In this document: one piece after another, positions 47,955 to 60,315 of the stretch
Layout: every line of letters starts with the position of its first letter
Numbering within the stretch: position 1 is the first letter of the stretch
The notes under the pieces: model-generated
Database searches by the model: none
Told to the model about the DNA's origin: nothing
What the model saw: only the letters and a program-made list of their open reading frames with translations
Source: Tolypeutes matacus
Taxonomy: Eukaryota; Chordata; Mammalia; Cingulata; Chlamyphoridae
NCBI GenBank assembly: GCA_026826555.1
Contig: JAKSZT010053994.1
Location: 2,066,742-2,130,741, forward strand
Length of the DNA: 64,000 nucleotides
Direction of reading: 5' to 3'
Position numbers and translations under genes: made by a program

Positions 47955-47979
47955 TATCCACAGATCAACTTACCCACTA

Positions 47980-48560
47980 TTACTGGTGGTCATTACTAAT
48001 GGCCATTATATTAAAAGTATATGCCAGATCAATAGCTACATACCTGTTACCAAGGAATGTGTTGATTTTCTTAAGCAATGACATCACATCTGGAACAACA
48101 GCTGCAACTGGAGTCACCACCTGGTTAAATTTACAATAATCCACTATCATCCTCCAAGATCCATCTGTTTTCTGCACAGCAAAAAAAGAGAGTTGAATGG
48201 GTCTGTGGTGGGAATTACCACACCTCCATACTTCAAGTCCTTGATGGTGGCACTAATCTGTGCAATCCAACCAGGAATCCAATATTGTTTTTGATTTACT
48301 ATTTTGCTAAGAAGGAGCAATTCTAGTGGCTTTCACTTGTCCTTTCCTAACATAATAGCCCTCGTTCCATAAGGTAGGAAATCAATGTGGGGATTCTGTC
48401 AATAGCTGAGTATGTCTATTCTATAGAATGGATCCAGGGACCCACTGGATCCACTGTGAGATGGAACTGAGGTAAGACCCCATGAATCACCTGACTTCCA
48501 TATGCCCCTAGTCTGCCTGGTGAACTTTTGTGTCTCCTGAAATTCATGTCACTTCTGAGC
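47980..48560 (-). pseudogene. ERV-L RT N-terminal remnant
   Basis: The minus-strand frame 47,980-48,177 shows RT finger residues QKTDGSWRMIVDYCKFNQVV and the start of the first catalytic motif (AIDLA). It stops before the YxDD box, followed immediately by integrase. The upstream part to 48,560 is probably protease/early pol, without a clear motif. Confidence 0.75.
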
Positions 48561-49415
48561 CAGTGTCTAATAATAGTCCCTGTTTGATCATTTCATGTTC
48601 TTCAATGCACAGTTACCCTGGTTAAAGGACAATACTGGCATCTCAAACTCAGGCATTGTCAGCCATTTTTTTGGTACATGTTTCAGGCAGCCAACCAAAC
48701 TGTTAAAGCCCTTTCTAAAACCTCAAGCTACAACACTGAATCCAGAATCTCTGTTTAGTGGGTCCATATCAATAAATTCTGCCTGATCCAACTTCCATCA
48801 TTATATTAAACTCTTAATATACATTCACATACATATTCCCCTGATTTCCGACTATATAAATTTGAAAACTCATATAGTTCTTTTGAAATATAGCATATTT
48901 CTTCATGGGTTACACTTTTTACTTCACCTTTGGGGTTTTGTTGTGACTTTAGTCTAGTTATAGGTCTGGAAGAAAAGATGGTGGTTGGGTTGGTTGGGTA
49001 ATGAGAAACATTAGAAGTGTCTTGCAAGCCAATCACCTCAGGGCATTCTGTTGCAGTTTCATCTGATGAGAGAGAAATAATCTCTTCAGGTGGGAATTTG
49101 ATTGCAGACTCTTTGGGGAAGACTTGAATTCTGATGGCTGACAATTTTGGAAAGCCTGGAGGTTGGGTGGTCATCTCCTCAGAGTTGAGAAGAGGATGGG
49201 TGGCTGTCTTCTCAGGACAGATCATTACAGCTTTATCTGTCAAAGTCTTAGTAGAATTTAGGGTTTCAACGACCCACTGCTATCATCATCAACCCATATT
49301 TATCTATTCCAATCCTCAGTATTCCACTCTTTTCCAATCAATGCCTTCACTTTAACAATAGACACTCTGCAACGTTGAGATTTTAGTTTCCATTGTAACT
49401 CTGCTACTCACGCAA
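48560..49415 (-). pseudogene. ERV-L gag remnant
   Basis: The minus-strand frame 48,806-49,243 (145 codons) is proline/serine/threonine-rich and ends in a segment EFSNLYSRKSGEYVCECILR that recalls the conserved gag region of ERV-L/MaLR elements. The continuation to about 48,600 is in other frames. It follows the 5' leader at 49,250-49,415. Confidence 0.6.
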
Positions 49416-49444
49416 TGACACATTAGCCTAACCAACACAGCTAC

Positions 49445-50700
49445 ATAAGAAGGTGACCTGCAAAGCTGGGCCTTGTATCTTGTCATGATTTATGGCCCAG
49501 CTGAACTTTCAATGCCCAGTTAGCAATGTGTGCAATCCTTGGCAGTTTTCTACTTTCTCTGGCTGACCAACATGATATCATCAATATTTGAAAAACTTGG
49601 ACTTATTTGGGTTCTGGTTGCTTATGCAAATCCTGTCCTATCCATTGGAAGCAGGTAGTGAGGAAGTTTTAATATCCCTGTGACAGAAGAGTGAAGGTGT
49701 GCTGAAAACCTTGACACTGGAAAGCAAATTGATCCTGGTTCTCCTCTTGCAGGTGTATGGAGTAAAATGCATTCACCAGTTTAACATCACATACCAAACA
49801 CCAGAGGAAACAATAATGGCTTCCATTGTTGTGGGAGATAGAATGAAACCCCAAGCAGCACTCTAAGGGGGCAAATGAACAAAATTTTATTATGCATGGG
49901 CCCAGAGGAGAGTCAAGTCTCCAAAAATTCTGAGCACCATGCCTTGGTTTTCATAAGTTTATATAGGAACTCTAAGTTGGCAAATTTCTAAGCAAGTGAG
50001 CAGGCAGGGCTACAAAAGCATAAGGAGCAAGGTTAGCTTATCTTCCTAAAGCAGAGGGCTAGTAGGGAGGAAAATGTCATTATCTGTTTAAATTCCAATT
50101 GAAAGGGGCAGATGGGAGTGCTTATTTTCCCAATGATGTGGATTCCAGGAAGAAAAGGGAGAAAGGGAGAAAAGGAACTAAGGGGACCTTATTTTCCTAA
50201 AGCTATGGGTATCTGCTGGTGTGGGGGTGTTAAGCCCTGGCACTTTATAACCATGAGCATTACATTGTCTGTGACCATATATGCCAAAGGTGACATCAAT
50301 CCACATTGATAGCTGGAGTGCTGATAGTCTATATTCAGCCTACAGGCCCTATTTGCCTGTCTCATTGGTTACACTGGACTATCATAGGCATTTATGGGGA
50401 GCCAAGCCACTTCCATTCAGCCTGGTTGATCACGGTGGTAGTGGCACCTTCAAACTAAGTTTGAACAGCAACAAATCCTGTCCAGGATTCTCTCCACATC
50501 TATCTTTCATATTCCATATCCTCTTCTCCATAAAAGCTCATATATTTGTTTTCACTCCTGAATCTCTAACATCTGGAAGAGGAGTCTCCAGAATATTCAT
50601 TGGCATCACACTAAACTCAAGATCATCCTGGATGTTGTGATTGCAGTTATGTCTGATACCAGAATGAGAACAGATATAAAAAGCCATGAGCCAGAGGAGA
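49445..50700 (-). pseudogene. Outer ERV RT core, split by a solo LTR
   Basis: The minus-strand frame 49,669-49,829 reads VKLVNAFYSIHLQEENQDQF and then QGY, the RT palm motifs around the first catalytic aspartate (here replaced: K in VKLVNAF where D is expected). The IDDIML box follows at about 49,575. The part upstream of 49,829 continues after the LTR at 50,265. Stops occur downstream of QGY. Confidence 0.7.
49830..50264 (-). mobile_element. Solo LTR, ERV1-like, with 4-bp duplication
   Basis: A 435-bp LTR bounded by TG and CA. On its sense (minus) strand it has a TATA-like box (49,959-49,965), then about 70 bp further AATAAA (49,886-49,891) and a short U5. The flanks ttgt (49,826-49,829 and 50,265-50,268) match, giving a 4-bp target duplication as in gammaretrovirus-like ERV1. 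It sits inside the outer ERV's RT and is the best preserved LTR here. Confidence 0.85.
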
Positions 50701-51029
50701 GTATGTTGTGCATTGGTTTCCCCACCTCATATAATCTGAATGTGCCACAAGCTAGCCATCTCCCAAGCATTTAATTAGGGGAACTCTCAAAGTCTTCTTT
50801 ATTGCTGCCCCTCCTTCATAGGATGGGGGCAGCACACACTAAGTTTCTCAACTTGAGGTTTGTACTTCTACCTGAACTGGTAAGGGAGTTGCCCATTCAG
50901 TTTAACCCACAGAGTCATGCATTCTGTGTTGCCCAAGATGCTCCTGTACAAAGGGAGCTAAAAAGCAAGGAAAAAGAATGGTCACAAAGCATCTTACTCC
51001 ATACTTCCCTGTGCACCCTTTTCACTATG

Positions 51030-51530
51030 CCAAAATTCTGTGGAATGATTTGTTATACAGTAAATCATGAGACCTCAGGCACGGGAATAACAGATTCTCA
51101 GCAAATGACCAGTTTATATTTTATATAGCACAAAGTGTCCAAAAAAGTTGGGATGAGATACCATTGTAGCTGGTCCCACAAGAAGGCAAACAGCTCATGT
51201 AAAGGTCAAAGGATGGCGTCTCCTCATGACTTAGTTCATATCAGAGAGGAGAGAGAACGGTGTTGTCCAAAAGTGTGTATTTTTATGCCCCAGGCTAAAG
51301 AGGCATGCCATGGAGAGATCTCACCCTGATAAGCAGCTGGAACTCCTTGTTCCTGATTTCAGATTTAAGGTATGGTCAACTGGGCCAATTAGACCTAACA
51401 TCTGATTCTGGCTGCAGAATGAGAACACATTGAAACATCTACAAACAATAGAAAAGGAGAGATTGTATGCAAATGCTGAAAGATGGCCACTAGGTGAGTT
51501 TGTGACTTCCCCAGCAAAGGGCAATCTTAA
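51030..51530 (-). repeat. Outer ERV LTR, right copy
   Basis: Pairs with 43,855-44,260 (tatagcacaaagt at 51,124; gataagcagctggaactcct at 51,330). On the minus strand a TATA-like ataaaaata lies near 51,280. It directly precedes the point where L1 ORF2 resumes. Confidence 0.6.
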
Positions 51531-51534
51531 ATTT

Positions 51535-54300
51535 AGTCATACATTCAAGGAATAAATAACACAAATCTTGTTTCAACCTCTTCCAAATAAATGAACAGGT
51601 GGAAACACTGCCTAAGATATTTTATCAAGTCAACATCACCCAATTAGTAAAGCCATATAAAGGTATCATAAGAAAAGAAAATTGCAGACCAATATCCTTA
51701 TGAACAAAGATATAAAAATTCTCCACAAAATACTAGCAAACCAAGTCAAACAACACATTGAAATAATTATACACAATGATCAAGTGGAATTTAACCCATG
51801 TATGCAAAGGTGATTCAACATAAAATCAATTAATATAATATACCATATTACTAGAATGAAGAAAAGAAAACACATGGTATTCTCATAAATCTCAGCCATG
51901 CACAGGTCAAACTTCCCAAACACGAAACAATGCATATATGAAAAAATCCACAACTAACATTGTATGTAATTGTGAAAGGTGAAATTTTCCAAGTTTGGGA
52001 ACAAGACAAGGTTACTCAATGTCACCACTGCTATTCAACATTATAATGGAAGTTCTTGCCAGAGTAATTAGGTAATTAGGGAAGAAAGAAATATAAAAGA
52101 CATCCAATTTGTGAAGGGAGAAGTTAAACTTTCTCTATATGTAGATGATATGATCCTATATATAGAAAATCCTGAAAAATTCATAACAAAGATCCTAGAG
52201 CTAATAAATGTTTTCAACAAAGTAGTAGGGTACAATATAAACACCAAAAAATCAGTAGTGTTTCTATACATAGTAATTAACAATGTTAATAAAATATCAA
52301 GAAAAGAATTCCATTCATAATAGCAACTAAAAGAATAAATCTAAACAAGGATATAAAGGAATTGTACACAGATATCTATAAGACATTGTTAAAAGAAATA
52401 AAAGAAGACATAAATAAATGAAAGGACATTCTCTGTTCATGGATTGGAAGACTAAATATTATTAAGATGTAAATACTGCCCAAAGAAATTCATAGATTCA
52501 ACACAAGCCCTATCAAAATTCCAGCAGCCTTCCTTGTAGAAATGGAAAAGCCAATCATCAAATTTATATGGAAGGGTAAGGGGCACCAAATAGCCAAAGC
52601 CATCTTGAAAAAGAAGAAAGAGGTTGGAACTCTCACACTTCCTGATCTTGAAACTTATTACAAAACCTGAGTAATTAAAACAGCATGGTATTAACATATG
52701 GACAGATATATAGATCAATGAATAGAATTGAGAGCTCAGAAATTTTCTCACAAATTTATGGCCAACTGATTTTTGACAGAGTGGCAAAGGTCACTCAATT
52801 GAGATAGAATAGTTTTTCATCAAATGGTCCTGGGAAAACTGGACCTCTACTTGCCAAAATACAAAAACAAAAAACAAAAAACAGAGATCCCTACCTTACA
52901 CCATAAAGAAAAAAAATCAACTATTACATCAAAGACCTAAATATAAAATCTAGAAATGTTAAAATCCTAGGAGAAATTGTAGACATCATCCTCTGGACAT
53001 TTTGTTCAGAAATGACTTCTTAGTATCTACACCCAAAGCACAAGCAACAGAAGGAAAACTAGATAAATGGGACCTCATCAAAATTTAAAACTTTTGTGCC
53101 TTATAGGGCTTTATCATGAAAATAAAATGACAACCTACACAATGGGAGGAAATACTTGGAAACTACATATCCAATTTTAAAAGTTTAATATCCAGACTAT
53201 ATGAAGAAATCTTTCAAGTTAAAAAAATAAAAACAACCCAATTTATAAATGTGCAAAAGACTTTAATAGACATCTCTCTAAAATTGATAAACAAATGGCC
53301 AGAAAGCACATGAAAGATGGTCAACATTATTAGCCATCAGGTTAATGCAAATATACCACTATGAGATACCATTTCACCCCCATTAGAATGACTGGTATTA
53401 AAAATACAGAAAATAACAAGTGTTGGAGAAGATGTGGAGAAATAGGAGTGCTCATTTATTACTACAGGCAATGTAAAATGGAGCAGCTTCTATGGAAGAC
53501 AGTTTGGCAATTCTTCAGCTAACTGTATATAGAAACACCATATGGTCTGGCAATCACACTACTAGGTATATACTCAAAAGATCTGAGAGCAGGGACTTGA
53601 AGAGTTATCTGCACAATGATGTCCACAGCAGCATTATTCACAATTGCTAAAAGATGGAAGCAACCCATATGTCTATCAACCAATGAATGGATAAATAAAA
53701 TGTGGTATATAAATATACATTTGAATATTATTCAGCCATAAAAAGGAATGAATTTCTGATACATGTGATAACATGAATGAATATTGAAGACATCATGTTG
53801 TATTAAATAAGGCAAACACAAAAGGATAAATATTGTGTGATGTCATTGATTGGAAACGATTAGAATAATCTTATCCATAGTATCAGAATCTAGAATACAA
53901 GTTACCAGGGATGGGGTGGGTATAAGCTTAAAATATACATGGTTTCTATTTGGAATGATGGAAATGTTTTAGAAATGGATGGTGGTGATGGTAGCACAAC
54001 ATTGTGAACACAACTAACAGCACTGAAATACACATCTGAATATGATTAAAAGGAGTATTGTTAGACTGCATATTTGTTAATGGCATAATAAAAAAAAAAT
54101 CCATGGAACTACACTACACAAACAATAAATCCTAAGTTAAACTAAGAACTTTAATTAATAGTACCATTACAAAAATGTGCTATCATCAATTGTAACAAAT
54201 ATTCCACACCAATGCAAGATGTTGGTGGTGAGGTAGTGTATAGGAATCCTGTATTTTATGCATGATTGTTCTGTAAACAAAGAACTTCTATAATAAAGAA
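51535..54300 (+). mobile_element. L1 ORF2 RT to 3' end (last piece of nested L1)
   Basis: The plus strand continues the L1 that stopped at 43,850: RT (with YVDDM at 52,138-52,152, both aspartates kept), the GPWIAK-like region changed to a KGHQIAK form near 52,580, the ORF2 C-terminus to about 53,780, and the 3'UTR to an A-rich end near 54,300 (AATAAA-like ataataaag). The frame 52,111-52,320 is the longest open part. Other stops inactivate it. Confidence 0.82.
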
Positions 54301-55330
54301 AAAATGAATAGTAGAAGGAAATATGTGTAAGCTCAGTAAAAAATATTGTAAACTTTTGGACTAAGATGTTCTCTCTCTATGAATAAAATAGAAACAGTCT
54401 AGACATACATTTGTATTTTGCATCATAAGTTACAAATCCATTTTATACAACAGGATGTAGGGATAAGTTCCCTTTAGAAATCATATGTATTCCATTCATG
54501 CTACCTATGTAGGAAATTCATTTCTTGCATATCTATGCCCCAGCAAACTATACTTGAGATATTAAATAATAAAAATGGTTACTTAAAAAATTATTTGGTG
54601 GTTAAGATCCCAAATCTTCAATTGCCCACCTAAATAAAGTAGTAATTTTTGATAAGTCTCTATTGGTCACTAGATGAAATACCTTCAAGTGGCTGAGTTA
54701 GATATTGGATTTAAGCACCTTGATATTTACATAATATACATGGTATAATTCATTGTGATCATCACAAATGACAAATGGTGCCTTCAGATCCAAACATGGT
54801 GAAATCCAGAAGTCAGGTTGGGGGATTTCTGTTGATCTCATGAAAGAAGCACACAGTCTGGTGTCAAAGATATTCTGCCTTTCAAATGTGAGGACCAGCT
54901 ACATGGTGAGTAGAGGTTCATGGTGATGGATGAAGGCTCTAAACCACCAAGTACATAACTCTGAAACCCCAGTCCAAATCTGTCTTCATCAATCCTTAAA
55001 ATTGAATCTAAAATCCCCTCTCTATTTAAAATTCCTTACAGTACACTGGGGTCATCTTGCTCTTCTTATCACTACACTGCAGCTGAAAAGATGGCAGTGC
55101 TGTATGTGCTGAACAATGTAAATCCAAAATATATGAAGGAAAAATGACAGACTAAAAAGAGAAAGTGAAATAGACACATTTACAATAATAATGTGACAAA
55201 ATATTGCATTAGTATTATGACAGAATAAGGAGATAAGTAATTAGTAAAAATAAAGAAGATCTGGACAACAATGAAGAAAATAGAGTTATATGACACAAGA
55301 GGAGCTCTGTAATCAAGAAGGAAAAACATA
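54301..55330. other. Low-repeat sequence, no gene seen
   Basis: No family recognised. A 60-codon frame (54,930-55,112) has no homology that I know. Composition is AT-rich without simple repeats. Confidence 0.3.
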
Positions 55331-55500
55331 TGAAAAATTGATCATATGTAGGCCCATAAAGCACAATTCAACAAAGGGTAAAATACTTCAAAGTATATGA
55401 TCTGACCAAAATAGACTTAGCAACAAATTAGGAAAAAAAAAAAAAAAAAAAAAAAAACATAATTTTTAAAAATTATCCACTATTTGGAAACTGAGTAAAA
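55331..55500 (+). mobile_element. Old L1 ORF2 fragment with A run
   Basis: ggcccataaagcacaattcaa and tgatctgaccaaaatagac correspond to the L1 endonuclease-RT linker. An A run of about 25 (55,433-55,457) interrupts it. Short and diverged. Confidence 0.5.
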
Positions 55501-56159
55501 TACTACTAATGTGCTGATTAAAAGTACACTGAGATTTACAAAAGTGCCTTATTTGACAAAACTTTCTTATAACAAGAATGTTAGAAAGCAATGACTGATG
55601 AGGGTATAAACTGTATGAAAATGGAGGGAACATTTTTTCATATATATAAAAATTAAAAACACATTTCCAAATTGTCACTTAAACTTTTAGAATTTACACT
55701 AAAGATATGCCTGCTCAAATCCAAATTGATGTATATGGTCAAGGCTACTCAAGGTAGAATGAATAAAGGACTGACGAAAGCTAGAGAAAATATAATGATA
55801 TTAAGTAAAAATTAAAATAATGTATAGAATAGTTACAGTTATGCTAACTTCCATTTAAGCTTGGGAGGTAAATTACGTACATTCTATTTTCTTATAGCCA
55901 TTTGTTTATATATAATTTAACGCCAGAAAACAGTTAATTATATTTGAATAATATCTAGGAAATACATTAAAAAGTAAGGCTAAAAGGGAGCACTTGGCAC
56001 CAAAAATAAATTATTAGAAAGCAATAGAAATTAAATGAAAATTTTATGAGGACAAAAAAATTCAGTCAAAACAGTTGCATAGATTGTCACATATCAGTAT
56101 AGAAAAATTCCATATCTTTAAATTAAAGCATGTTTTATATAGGGAAGTCACAATATTTA
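55501..56159. other. AT-rich sequence, nothing recognised
   Basis: No repeat signature or frame that I can support. Confidence 0.3.
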
Positions 56160-57500
56160 TATCTTGGCCCATGTACTTCCACCCCCCTTTCCTGAGGCCA
56201 CCACAAATTTCAATTTTCTATCTGTTTTTCCTGGTGAGTCCTAATTTGCCTTAGGGGCCTGAGAAAAGATACCACCAAATAACTGTATTACATTTGAAAT
56301 GAAGTATATTTTCCATGACACTCATAGTGTCTAAGGGAGAACAAGAGTCCTTGGGAATAAGCCTCCCTGGCATCAAGGTATTATTACCAAGTGCCATTTA
56401 GTGATGTATTTGGAAAAAGACCTTGATCAAAGAGGGAAATACTAAATACAAAAGTGCTTTTATGTCTAAGAGATTTCAAAGTGAGTTGGGAGGTCATTCC
56501 AGAGGTTACACATATGCACATCTCAGGAAGACCTCACTAACAGTCACAGTAAACAAATCCTCCCAAGGGCTCCCAAGACATGTGGACACTAAAGGAAAGG
56601 CATATAATCCCAAGAAATCACTACCCTATTGGTGGGCCTTACGTTGGAATATATGTTAACCTATTTCCCCAATGTAATAGTTAGACTCATTATAATTTCC
56701 CTCCACATGATTCTTCTATCCCTTTTATTTGAACCTATAATTAGCACTATACCCATTAAATGTATATCCCAGAGACTTAAATCTTTAGGCTTCTCATATG
56801 TTGGTTGAGCCCTGAATCTTAGCAGAATGGCAGCTAACACCTACTGTTCAGTACATTAGAGCCTTCTAGGACAACTAACAAAATGATGATCAGCCATTCC
56901 TATAAAAAACAAAACAAAACAGAGAGTATCTACAACTGCAAGCAAGTGATTTCCTTCCATCTGCCCCATAAGATTAAAGCAACCTCTCAGTCTGAAGCAG
57001 AGTCACCATCCCTAAGTCATCAGGATTGAGGACTGAACAAACATAAGGGAGAAATGTAACTGTGGACCAAAGTAGACAATATTATGGTAGTAACAGAAGT
57101 ACTTGTATCATTGATCTAAAGATAGGGGTTACCTGAGTTTCTAAGGGGAGATGGAGGGAAGAATAGGTGGAACATGGGGCATTTTATATCTGCAAGATAT
57201 TACGATAACAGATAGAGACCATCAAACATTTTGTCAAAACTTATAAAATTGTATGAAGCAAAGAGTAAACTATAATGTAAACTATATACCATGGTTAGTA
57301 GCAATGCTTCAATATTTGTTCATCAATATTTGTTCATCAATTTTAACAAATGTACCACACTAAATTAAGATGTTATTAATAGGAGAAAATGTGAGAGGGC
57401 GAGTGGGTAGGATATATGGGTGTCCCCTATATTTTTTATGTAATTTTTCTATAGCCTAAAACTTCTTTAAAAATAAAGTTAAAATAAAATAAAATGAAAT
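56160..57500 (+). mobile_element. LINE 3'-tail repeat (T family), plus strand
   Basis: A long T-family copy with gggaataagcctccctggca (56,354), acaaaatgatgatcagcc (56,878), ttgaggactgaacaaaca (57,027), ccatggttagtagcaatg (57,291) and accacactaaat (57,355). The tail ends in AAAATAAAGTT and (AAAAT)n at 57,465-57,510. A 16-bp motif (atatttgttcatcaat) is duplicated at 57,312-57,345. Confidence 0.65.
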
Positions 57501-57510
57501 GAAACAAAAT

Positions 57511-60049
57511 ATAAAAATTTAAAAAAGAATAAATCAAATCTAGGGAAGCCCTATGCCCATGAGGTATCATACATAACCCTAAGGTCACTAAATTCTTGAA
57601 AGAAAAAAGGAATTTTACAGTAACTAACCAAATATTATAAGTGCTCACATTTACCCTATATAATCTTCCTCTGTTCTTTGTCTTGGAATTCCTTTCCAAA
57701 TGTGGACTGGAATGTGCTCAATTGTTAACTGTTCCAATAGACTCATCTAAACAGTATCTTGTGTAACATTTTCTTTTAACACATATAGCTCATTTCATCA
57801 TGTGCACTGTTTGGCCAGTTTTTAAATGTCAGCTTTCTTGTGATCCAGTAATCAGTTATTTAAGCATTTTAGTCTGCAACTAGCAACCAGTCTACTTTCT
57901 GTTTTTTGTTTGTTTGCTTAGAGGTAAAGTTTAGGAAGATAATTTACAATGGGGTAGTGCAGTATGATGCTTCAAATTAGATTATAAAATCAAAATAGAT
58001 TTTTAGTGGTGTTTAGATCATAAATATTAATAACTTTTCTCATGAAAACTCTATTAATGGGGGGACCCAGTGTGGTATTCTGCTCTGTTTCAATATTCAG
58101 TTATGGTGCACAGAAAAACAACAATAATGACAACAAAGAACTTGGATTTGAGAACAAAATGAAGCATCAGAATTAAACAATAATTTGGATTTAGTTTGCT
58201 TTGTTATGATCAGACAGCTTTCACAGAGACAGTGTCTTGAGATGTTAGGAATTTGGTTTCCTTAACTTAATAATCACGCTGCTTACCAAAGAGAATTTTG
58301 CAATTAAAATGAGGGCAGATTAAAAGCACAGGGACTAAGGAAAGATTTAAATTGTCTCTCACAAAGCATTAAAAAAAAAAACTTTAAAAGTGTTTTGTTT
58401 TCTTTACTTAGCAACTTTCTGTAGTTGATAATTACCATCTTGAAAAGTAGAAAGGGAGCTCTCCCTCCTTATTAAGCCCCAGTACTGGGCATGCCAGGGG
58501 ACTTGTTAGAGTGCAACAATGTAATTAAAAAGTTATTATTAAAAGGAAAAAATTACAAGCATTTGTATCTGCAGTTTGAATTTCAGGAGAAAATCTTGTT
58601 AAAGCATCCCTGGGGTTCCAACTCAGCTTACCCTGGCATTCTGAACAGTAATGAAACACAACATTAACTTAAAGGGATTTTTGCAAAAGTGAGATCAAAG
58701 AGAAACTCAGGTTTCTCCTGAGATTAGATGCAATTGTCAAACACAATGTGTGGTTAATTTGCTTATTAGAAGTTTGTTATTGTTGCAAGTGTATTGGGAG
58801 TTGGAGAACAAAAATGTACTCATTAATACAAAGCAGTAGAATAGCAAAAGGAGCTCATCTCATAGTCATTGGGCTCATTTCATAACTCCTATGTTTAAAA
58901 ACCACAAAAATCATGGGATAGATTGAATTGACTTGAGTCATTGCAGTCATATTTAATTTTCTTCCCATAAGGAAAAGTGTTCATTATCCTACAGAACTTC
59001 CAGGATAAGCCAAACTCTGCTATTTGTCTTTTACCTCTTTCTCTTTCCTTCTCTTTGATGACCATTCCCCCTACTCAAAATTATTTTTATCAATTTCAAA
59101 TTAATATTCCAGTTTCCCATCTGCTAAAAATAACTGTTAAATTGAAACATGGCTTAGGAGTCCCAGTCATCTTACTCCTACTTTTTCTTGTGCTGATATA
59201 AATGAGAATATTTCAATTCAATAAATGTTTAAATCATAATATAATTAATTATCAATAATACTAAAATAAGAGATTTTATAGCAATTTCAGTATTCAATAT
59301 AATTTTGAAAATTATAATATAATTTATAATGAAATATCAACCATATTAGTCTCTCTCTTCTTTTTTAAAGACTACAAAAATCATAACTGCTTTAATATTC
59401 ATTACCCATATTCTCTTGTCATTCTCCCTACCTCTTAAAATTTCATATTTCCTATCGTTTTCTCTATTTTATATACTGGGAAAAGTGTTCATTATCATTT
59501 TCTAATTAATTAAATTTTCCTTTGTTATAGAATCTAGAATGCATTCACCATTTATTTTATTTCAATAAATATACTTTATTTCCAAGAATTCTGTTTTTAT
59601 TCATTTTATATACACTTTACTCCATCCAACCTGATTTGTTTCTGAATTTCTTATGGTTTTGAGATAAAAGTTATGCTTTCATTTTATTAAGTGTAAAGTA
59701 TATGTATATGAATGTTGCATGCGCACTTATGAGTGTTTGTGTATTTGTTTAAGAGTCCTCTGATTCATAAAACTAATTATGTTGTGTTATTTTTCTTCTG
59801 ATTAGACTTAACCATGTGTTTTATAATCTTGTTTTATAGGTTCCTTTCCATGGATATTTGCTGGGCAAGACAGGAACAGCATAGCAGCCATCTGCCAGTC
59901 CTCACCTACCACCCTCATACTTCTGTACTGTGTGCAAATGTTTCAATATGTTCCCATTTTGCAGCATATTCAATTTAGTAGAGCAAACTCAAACCAGGAA
60001 CAAACAGTTCTGCTGCTTATGAGCACAGGAACTCTCAATTCTCTATATA
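57511..60049. other. Repeat-poor block
   Basis: This is the longest stretch where I recognise no transposable element. No coding frame longer than 87 codons and no splice-bounded exon is convincing. It contains homeodomain-type TAAT motifs and a segment (58,140-58,960) whose mixed composition stands out. Confidence 0.35.
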
Positions 60050-60315
60050 GTTTGTATTTAATTTCCCTAATAATTAATGATAGAAAGGATCATTTGATAA
60101 CTTATTGATCATCTATATTTTCTATAAACTGCCTGTCCATGCCTTTTGCACATTTTCCCCTCATTGGGTTGTGTGTCTTTATCATTTCTAAAAGGTTATC
60201 TATAAGTAAACTTAGACCTCATTTTCATATATATTTTATACCTTAAAATCTCTCTTTTAATATTCCCTTAATTTCAAAGCAATTTCAGAGACTCACAATT
60301 TTTTAAAGGTCATGA
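60050..60315 (-). mobile_element. Old L1 ORF2 C-terminal fragment
   Basis: On the minus strand the segment around 60,060-60,230 matches the end of L1 ORF2 (ctgtccatgccttttgcaca; taatgatagaaaggatcatt). Strongly diverged. Confidence 0.5.

Larger units (their letters stand above)
46068..49439 (-). mobile_element. Inner ERV-L provirus, internally deleted
   Basis: A minus-strand class III element. Its 3' LTR is at 46,068-46,491; then come, going rightwards, dUTPase, integrase, RT and gag remnants, and 24 bp of a 5' LTR (49,416-49,439). The flanks actac (46,063-46,067) and gctac (49,440-49,444) agree at 4 of 5 bases, as expected for a 5-bp duplication. A dUTPase after integrase is diagnostic of ERV-L. 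It interrupts the outer ERV between RT and RNase H. Confidence 0.75.
43851..51534 (-). mobile_element. Outer ERV, class III-like, nested and decayed
   Basis: Two related LTR-like sequences lie at about 43,855-44,260 and 51,030-51,530; they share tatagcacaaagt, gatttaag and gataagcagctggaa-like motifs. Between them, on the minus strand, are an RT with an IDD box (about 49,569-49,588) and an RNase H with TDGS (45,312-45,323). Three later insertions split it: an L1 tail, an ERV-L and a solo LTR. Frames are full of stops. The LTRs look strongly diverged from one another, which suggests an old insertion. Confidence 0.65.

Noticed and set aside
57312..57345. Target-site duplication or regulatory repeat
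   Set aside because: The repeated 16-mer lies inside a T-family tail and is a slippage duplication.
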